Origin: Litoditis marina
Lineage: Eukaryota > Nematoda > Chromadorea > Rhabditida > Rhabditidae
Assembly: GCA_964036275.1 (NCBI GenBank)
Contig: OZ038438.1
Location: 682,001-746,000, forward strand
Length of the DNA: 64,000 nt
Reading direction: 5' to 3'
Made by a program: the position numbers and the translations under genes. Position 1 is the stretch's first letter. Every line of letters begins with the position of its first letter. The notes below the pieces were generated by a model. It saw only the letters and a list, made by a program, of their open reading frames with translations. It searched no databases and was not told the DNA's origin. This document shows positions 53,504 through 64,000 of this stretch, one piece after another.

Positions 53504-54627
53504 TCTGGTTATCAAGCAGTCACACTCCTCCAAACGTGCAGTATTCAATATTTCTCATAATCCACACACAATACATAACGGACGTGTGATAGTGAACTAC
53601 GTATTCTGTCGACAAAAACGCATGAAATTGCCGAAATGAACCACCATTTAGTTGATGGTGTTTCTGAATCTATTTTCGACGCGTATCTAAAAGGCAGATG
53701 TGAGGAAAACAGATAAATATTGAAAAGGCACGCTTTGGGCAAAGTTGCCTGGTGTTTTTCACCATTGTAATGGTAACAGTAAACAATTGAAGAACTGTTC
53801 CAATGGCTTTCTGATTGTACATTTGACAAACCACATCAGTACATCAATAATATTCATGTAATATATTCGTATTGTGTGTTTGATGTTCACGTTTTTGTTA
53901 AGTAGAATGGAGTAGAAAATCGGAAGAATGTGCCAAATTACCTTGTTCCTTATTGAAGTTCTTCTTCTGTAACGCATGCTCCATATCGGACTAATGCGTG
54001 TGTTTTATCTATTGAAAGTACGAGCCTAATTAATATGCTAATATCCTCCCTTGACGATTCCCACTCAGCCGTACAACTAGAACTATTTAAGTAATGAAAA
54101 CCTGTATATTTCATACAATCATTATTAACATCATTATTGTTTTTCCCTTCCTATATTGAATTTCAGTCATTGCGATTACACATGTAACCGGTAGATTGGG
54201 ACTGTAGACTGATTCGTTTGCATACTTTATTGCAATAATAAACATTTCTATAATTTTACAATTGTTGCCGTTGATAACCTAACCTTGATATGGGATATTT
54301 TGACAATGATAACCGAGAGCGGAATTATATACTAATGAATGCCCGAATATTTTTGTCGACTTAGTGAATTATGTAACACTAAAATTATTCGGCCTATCAG
54401 AGCAAAGGGCGTTCGGGAAATTTGAATAATATTCTGATGAAAACACCTCATTTCTTTCACGTAATTAACGGAAAATAATCGGGAACCAGTCCCGGTTCAA
54501 ACGGTGATTAAAACTTGGTTCGGTTTGTTTGGTTTGTAGTTTGTACTATAATCAGAAAACTGTGTGTGAAATTGTTTTGTTGTTAATGAGTTGTCGGCTC
54601 TATTTTTTCTCGTCAGAAGCACGGAGT
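53504..54627. other. Convergent 3' region, RGK and ion channel
   Basis: Holds the 3' UTRs of two genes ending toward each other. TTTATT at 54226-54231 (AATAAA on the minus strand) and AATAAA at 54237-54242 (plus) lie 5 bases apart and could serve the channel and the RGK gene, with 3' UTRs of about 400 and 730 bases. No other gene seen. Confidence 0.45.
54226..54242. terminator. Facing polyadenylation signals
   Basis: The sequence TTTATTGCAATAATAAA gives an AATAAA on each strand. It is the only close pair of signals between the two convergent stop codons that I noticed. Use by both genes is inferred. Confidence 0.4.
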
Positions 54628-57600
54628 TCAGAAGATGAGTATTATAATCGAGAGTAGAGACAAGATTACAAACGATGAACGTAGCGAAATTACGTTCTTC
54701 AGTTGACAGGCCGGTCGACAGTCGCCTGAAATGAGCAAGATGAGATCCAGCCAGAAAAGGCATGAACTCTAGGAAAATAGGCGATTCGCAAAGTACAAAC
54801 TTATTGAATTTTGAATGCTTTTTGTAGCCAATGTAGTTTATCTGCTAATCTAGGCGTAACCACATAATTCGACGACCATACCTATGTTGGATGAGAGTTT
54901 GTGGACGACGTAGACTTCTCCGTCGTGACGACGTAAAATCTCTCGCACCGACACGAATATCAGACCGAATACACTCATCACCAGATGGACTACCCAGAAC
55001 AGCACTGAAACGGGAACGCAAAGTCATAGTTGAAACTGTGAGAGGATGCGCACTCAACTTGAACGATTGCAGACACTTTAAGAAGACTACACGTGGTTTG
55101 CCAGCTAATCATGAATTTCTAATCATCAAACCCAGATTATGTTAGGTAGGGCTGTCACTCGAAATTTCCAATTTCCAGGAAACCGAATATCAGTCTCTAG
55201 TACCACTCGGCAGATCTGACCACAATCCATCATGAATTTGCGTGTTTTGTCGAACCTTATCTTTACTTCCAACTATTACAGAGGTTCTGCGAACCATCTC
55301 AACGTTCTTCATCTCGGAATGCAACCCACCGGAGTTGGGCAGAGTAGTGTAGTAGAGAGGCAGTTTGTCCATCATATCCTGGAGAAAGAGACCGATGAAC
55401 AGTATGTTGACCAGAAACAGGGCGATCGACTGCGACGTGTCGTGTACCAGTGTGGCACTCATGTTGAGGACCGCGAATAGGAGGCAGGGCAGCTGCACGG
55501 TCGTGTAGAAGTACGGGGCGATACGACGGAACGATATCGTCTGGTACGCCACTCTCCTGCAACATATAATTACTAATTGGTTGAGCCACAGGAACAACAA
55601 ACACACCATGACAATTGAGAGAATTTCCAGAACAGTATCAAAGAAATTCCCACATTGGTCAACGATCGCTAAAGACAGAGAAGCTTGGAAGCGGTGCCGC
55701 AGACGAAAATCGCTCTCTGACGACCGGAACAACTAGGAAACTAACATGTCCTGTCGTTGATAGAGCTTCGCATGTTGGTCTGGTTCAGTAAACGAAACCA
55801 CCAACAATACTTACTCATTGTATCACCTCAGACGTGTTGGTACAGCTATTATTCATTCGAAAGCGCGGCGCCAGCGACGTCCATCAACAACATCAACATA
55901 AATCCCGCTTTTATTGAATCTGATTGTCCTGAATTATCGGTTGTCCAATTCAAACCTCGAATACCAGACCAGTTGAAGTGAAGATTAGGCCCGTGCGATT
56001 GTTATAGGTTGCTAATGCGCAATCGCTGGAGAAAGTTGTGTTGTCTGGGACGAAATAGAAAGAGGTGTTATCAGGAAATTCTGAGAAGGTGCTCACATGT
56101 TGTTGTCGGCCTCTTCGTCGGTCACATTGACCCCGTCGAAGTACCGTATCCTCGTCGTCATATTGACGACACTGAAGTCGCTGACGGTCGGTCGCGTGTC
56201 GTTCCTTGTGAAAATGTGTCCTGTAATAATCAACAATTATGAAAACCCTGTAAATTATCGAACAATACCCTATGAAAAACGCACCAAACAGGCACACGAG
56301 ACAGAAACATTTATCAAATTGGCTGTAATGATTGGAATTGTGCCCAACTGAGCCTGGTGCAAGCACAGAACCAGTCTTCTAGTTCCGAAATGGACCGGTA
56401 TCGAGGTGCAGAAACATCAGACTAAAACTATATTCTCTATTTTAATTTCTTACATCTTTACATTTTCCATGTACAGTTTCCCCCTGAGACTTACTCATGT
56501 TCACTTGCATCTTTTCCGTGTCAAATGCTTGGCTGAGTTTGATGTTCTTCCAGTGTCTGGTTCCAACCATGAATACGCATTCATGTCTGTCGTTTGGATA
56601 GTGACTTAGATCTGAAACGGAAGATTGTACGCACATACGTCGCAACTCTCAATTGAGCATCGAATGCTGCAGTTATGTTGTTTTCGCTTCAAGGGTGCCA
56701 AAACAAAAAGATTGCGAGCAAAAAGTTTGCGAAAAGTGTTTTTCATCCTTTTGACAGCATATGAACCAGGGCACCAGCAGTACCAGGGCGCAAAACACGA
56801 TGACAACGTGCAAAACTTAGTTGCGTGCGTTGCTCACATTTGACATCAACTGGGCATGTTTGCTTCCCAGAATCTCATAACAACAATCGGGCTCAAACAT
56901 TGAATTATATTCAAAACTGTTCCCAATAAGTATATGATTTCTTCTACTCACCCAGTGCACAACCAACGCGGGCCACGAATCTTGGACAGGTTACCACGAA
57001 AGCTGCCTGCAATGTCACATTTCATGGGCAGTACCTTTAATTACCTTAACTACCCAATCACCTTATATACTTTAATAATAATTACCTGACGCATCAAAAG
57101 ATGTACCTAATGTTCACCAGCACCTCTTGAACGTTTCTTATGTTTCTCTCGTGGGGTGCTAATGAGAGGTGAGCATAGGTTATACTATCTTACAAGCAAT
57201 GATGTTCTATAACCGGTAATGATACTACAAGATTCATAAAAAGTATACTTAATGAGGGACTGGTGACCATAGTATGTGAAGCTACCGCGTCTGCAGTATT
57301 TCATCCGAAAAACATATTTTGACGTATTTTGTTCGTAAATTGAGATATAGAATGCAAACATCGCCAGTTTTGTAGTGAAAACATACCAGAAAATTGACGA
57401 AAATGTGTACTCGATCCACGATGGTTGTTTTGGCGCCACTGTTCAGTCCATCCAGACTGTAACGAGAAAATATCAGTTCAAGGGCTGTTTATAGGAGGAA
57501 AACAATTTCCGGTCTAGGAAAAGAAATGACTTTTCGTTCGTCCCACTGTGGTTGTAGTTTGAACGTGGTGCAGTTTTATAATTAAAACCATTTTGTTTGT

Positions 57601-59160
57601 ATATTAAACCACAACTCATCATCGTTTCTATGAACAAAGGGAACAACGATTACACTATTTGAGGAAAAACACAGTGAAACACAGAGATACAGTATCTTCC
57701 TCCGTTCTTTCGAGTGGAAACTACATTGGTGGATGGTAATGTTCACCTGAAAAGCACGTTCATGTCGGGCGTCCATATATCATAGGGAGCCACATGGAGG
57801 TCCGTGACCCCGTTGTACTCCAGGGGGTTCCATTTCAGACGAGAATCCTGCCACACCTGAAGCAGTGATGAACAAACAGAAAGTTTAAAGCAACATGAGA
57901 CATTTTTTCTTTACTGTTTAGATCAACTGTTGAATTCATTGTTCATTATGACAAGTTTTTGTAATAATTAGTACAGTAACTCTAATAATTGACCAAATTT
58001 ACATTTTGTTTTTCGAGAACAACAAGTTATACTGAAAGTGAATGAAAATGTCACACGAAATCACGAACTCAAACATCTGACAGCTTCCACTTTATCTCTG
58101 CACAGTGTATGAAACGGAAAAACATTCGAACTTCGGAAGTCTCCACTTGTGTCACAAGCATGTGAAGGGGACTAAAGAACCAGATGTTGTGTAACATTTA
58201 TTATTGTTACAATTGTTTTTATTATAAACAAAATATAATCAACTGACCATGCAGTAACGTCCACTGGTGGTGATAGTCTGTTCCTTTTCATCCACTGACA
58301 CGTGATCGATACTGGAGAACATGAACTGAGCATCGATCTAGAACGCGAAACATCGACTGAACTATTAAACTTATTGATTTTTATACAATACAAGTTTTTA
58401 ATTTCATGTTTGAACTACGGAAAAATAGACTTACAACTTTACCAAGGAGATCAAAAGTGGAGGAAGTCAGCCACTACGCACTCTATATAACAGTTCGAAA
58501 ATTTTCAAAATAATCCAGTAATGTGACACCATGCTTTTGACGTGTATGTGGCCTACAGTTTTTCACGGTTTCAAAACTGCCTTCTAACTACGGTAACTAG
58601 AAGCATAGCTGAAATCGTACCGGGTTGTCCAATGTGAAGGGAGGGTCCTTTCCCACCTTGCGCAGCACATCAATCTCTATCTTTCTGGTCCATTCCGAGG
58701 CAGTCTTTCCAACATCTCAAATAAATGTATCGTAGTTGATATAACCTACTCACAATTCACTGGTCTAGAATAATTTCGGTACAGTTAATTATTGGGACGG
58801 AAAAAGAACACTGAGGAACTGCTCGAAAAATAGTTAAATGTTGCGGCCGGCAGAGATATATGTTAGCCTATGCCAGGAGATGGGGACTACCAAATAGGAT
58901 ATAATGACGGGACCATATCATAGTTGTACTTTTATTGGCATACTCACCTAACATGGCCAATTTTGACTACAAATGGTGGGTAAAAATATACACACATCAG
59001 ATCAGACCAATATTCTCCATTCATGTCAAAGTGATCCCTATAATAACTTACCTTCCTGGTCCACTTGATCGGTATCATCGTAATACTCCAGTTCTTGAAG
59101 GACAACAGCAATAGTACATGTTGTCCATAACAGAAATATCAATATTGTCTGAAAATACAT
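54628..59160 (-). CDS. Cys-loop ligand-gated ion channel subunit (orphan)
   Basis: Eleven exons: 59052-59160, 58621-58715, 58248-58337, 57747-57856, 57387-57456, 56952-57006, 56495-56611, 56097-56220, 55330-55556, 54882-55004, 54628-54725; 1218 bases, 405 aa. A hydrophobic start (MYFQTILIFLLWTTCTIAVV) is a signal peptide. The ligand-binding domain shows VWQDSRLKW, WTPD (126-129) and a proper Cys-loop, Cys174 and Cys188 with 13 residues between and YPND for FPFD. TM1 is about 273-293, TM2 300-318, TM3 334-353, TM4 387-405 ending at the last residue. The M3-M4 loop is only about 34 residues. The vicinal Cys pair of nAChR alpha subunits is absent. TM2 lacks the usual basic 0' residue. It belongs to the nAChR-like superfamily, but ligand and ion selectivity cannot be read. 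Convergent with the RGK gene. Confidence 0.9.
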
Positions 59161-60276
59161 GACATTTGGGTGGAATGAGAGCCGTTACGGTGTACTGAAA
59201 CATAAACAAACTGATACGAACGTATAAACTATGCTGACTGCGGAAATATGAGAAATAACGAATATAATAACCATCAACAACCTCTTACCTGATACAAATC
59301 AACAAATTGTAATAAATATAGTTTTCAGGAACTCGGGTTTCAGAACAGAAGCGGATCTGAAACTGCGGGTCTTCAGATAGGCTAGTAAGTGCTTTTTTGG
59401 TATACTTAACGAAAGACGAATGAGTGTATATCTAATATTCTACATGCGAAACGGAATGAACAGAGAAAGTTATGGGAAATTGTAAAACAATCAATACTGC
59501 GCAAGTTGGGTAATAAGTGTACCGGGAATTGAATATGTGTGTGTGCTACCAGCCAAAAACCCTGCCTCTGCTGTATGGGTAGAGTGTGGAGTCCACTCAT
59601 ATATGGTAAACCCCAGTAATGTTCCGTACGAACAAAGGTACAAACTACACTATAACTTATTTGAAAGAAAACTTGCAATTTGGTTTTATCACAGCAGCTT
59701 TTGCAAAATAGTCTAAGACGAACCGGGTTCTACAAATGCGGCATGTCAAAAACCACTCGAGCGCTTTAGGTGAAAAGAAGCTGTGATGCTGGCCACGGGC
59801 GCACGTTGGTCATTCAATTATTACGGACTGGTCGAAACGTCGTTGTAGTTTGAACTACACACACAGAAGAATGTTCGAATCAAGAGAATAAGATAACATG
59901 TACAGTTTCTATAGCGCTCATTCCTGCGTGGCCTTTACAAGATAAAATTGAAATGTCCCATGAGTTATCTCAGAACTATTACATCTACTACACTTATTAA
60001 TGGTCTAAATCATTCTTGATCTTCAACCTTTATTGCGCTCAGCCTTTTATTTTTATGTTCGCCCATCTCTTGTCATTATTTTCCAGGCCATAAAACCGTT
60101 CACTCAATCGTTTACAATCCACTGCCACATTTTTATAACCCAAAAACGGAAGCAAAAAAAAGAACACGAGCGAATCGCAAATCTTTATGTACAACAAATG
60201 GCCATTCATACATAAGGCACAAATCATATAGACAGACAGAAAGCTAAAGCTGATCAACCATGTCCACGGGAAGAGT
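59161..60276. other. Intergenic region cpl-1 to channel gene
   Basis: Contains the cpl-1 3' UTR and the 5' region of the channel gene, both on the minus strand. I see no other coding sequence or repeat. Confidence 0.5.
60046..60051 (-). terminator. Candidate cpl-1 polyadenylation signal
   Basis: AATAAA on the minus strand, about 226 bases past the cpl-1 stop; a second lies at 60029-60034. Confidence 0.45.
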
Positions 60277-63758
<3,482 letters not shown>

Positions 63759-64000
63759 CTGAAAGTGGGATAATTCAACAAAGTGACTGATTTCGTGGAT
63801 AAAACCCTTCGGATCTCGCCCCTAATATCGAATGTGAACTGGATAACTAAGCGCATCAGCAACAATGGAGAGAAAAACTGTTTAAATGACGATAAAACAT
63901 TTCAATCGAAAAGCGTCTGATTTCAAATCCAAATACAGCCTACGACATACAGCCTTACATGCTAAACACAGAGCAGTATAACCGTGAGCGTAGTTGAAGG
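63759..64000 (-). other. Partial intron at the 5' side of cpl-1
   Basis: Ends with the acceptor CCCACTTTCAG before the first visible cpl-1 exon. No signal-peptide exon is recognisable here. Confidence 0.5.

Noticed and set aside
55557..55732. Hydrophobic stretch just before the TM1 exon
   Set aside because: The long open frame crosses an intron acceptor (TTGCAG at 55557-55562). The upstream hydrophobic part is intron sequence by splice-site and phase logic.
55970..56042. Open piece reading DCALATYNNRTGLIFTSTGL as an extra channel exon
   Set aside because: It ends in phase 0 and cannot join the transmembrane exon, which needs phase 2. Joining 56097 directly to 55556 keeps the frame and gives the expected approach to TM1.

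Overview
This window is nuclear DNA from a nematode. The evidence is many short exons joined by GT-AG introns with worm-type acceptors (mostly TTTCAG/TTACAG), close likeness of the cathepsin L gene to Caenorhabditis CPL-1, and candidate trans-splice acceptors just before start codons. Introns of several hundred bases and long gene-free stretches full of small inverted-repeat elements suggest a worm with a larger, more repeat-rich genome than C. elegans. I cannot name the species. There is no sign of bacterial, organellar, CRISPR or rRNA sequence.

Layout. 1-9.4 kb: almost gene-free; a possible tail of an upstream gene at the very start, then inverted repeats, a 130-bp minisatellite and small transposon-like elements. 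9.4-13.9 kb (-): smu-1, a spliceosome-associated LisH/CTLH/WD40 protein, 14 exons. 14.3-19.9 kb (-): a GRASP55/65 Golgi stacking protein, 16 exons. 20.6-26.1 kb (+): prp-17 (CDC40), a second-step splicing WD40 factor, 15 exons, divergent from GRASP. 26.5-27.6 kb (+): a small probable mitochondrial ribosomal protein mL52, placed so that it could share an operon with prp-17. 29.0-30.3 kb (-): a short predicted Arg/Pro-rich protein with no recognised family. 30.3-37.8 kb: repeat-rich spacer. 37.8-53.5 kb (+): an RGK-type (Rad/Gem/Rem-like) small GTPase, 14 exons, with a 9.9-kb second intron loaded with simple repeats. 54.6-59.2 kb (-): an orphan Cys-loop ligand-gated ion channel, 11 exons, convergent with the RGK gene. 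60.3-64 kb (-): cpl-1, a cathepsin L protease whose first exon lies beyond the window.

I rebuilt all exon chains by hand. For the complete gene models the exon lengths sum to whole codons, and each has a single reading frame (smu-1 507 aa, GRASP 528, PRP17 579, mL52-like 116, RGK 436, channel 405). Two genes (smu-1, prp-17) act in pre-mRNA splicing and flank the GRASP gene; otherwise the genes do not form one pathway. No clearly new multi-gene system is present. The most unusual items are the RGK gene with its degenerate G3 motif and repeat-filled intron, the orphan channel with an atypical pore helix, the unknown Arg/Pro-rich gene, the CRE-palindrome minisatellite, and at least four families of short palindromic elements.
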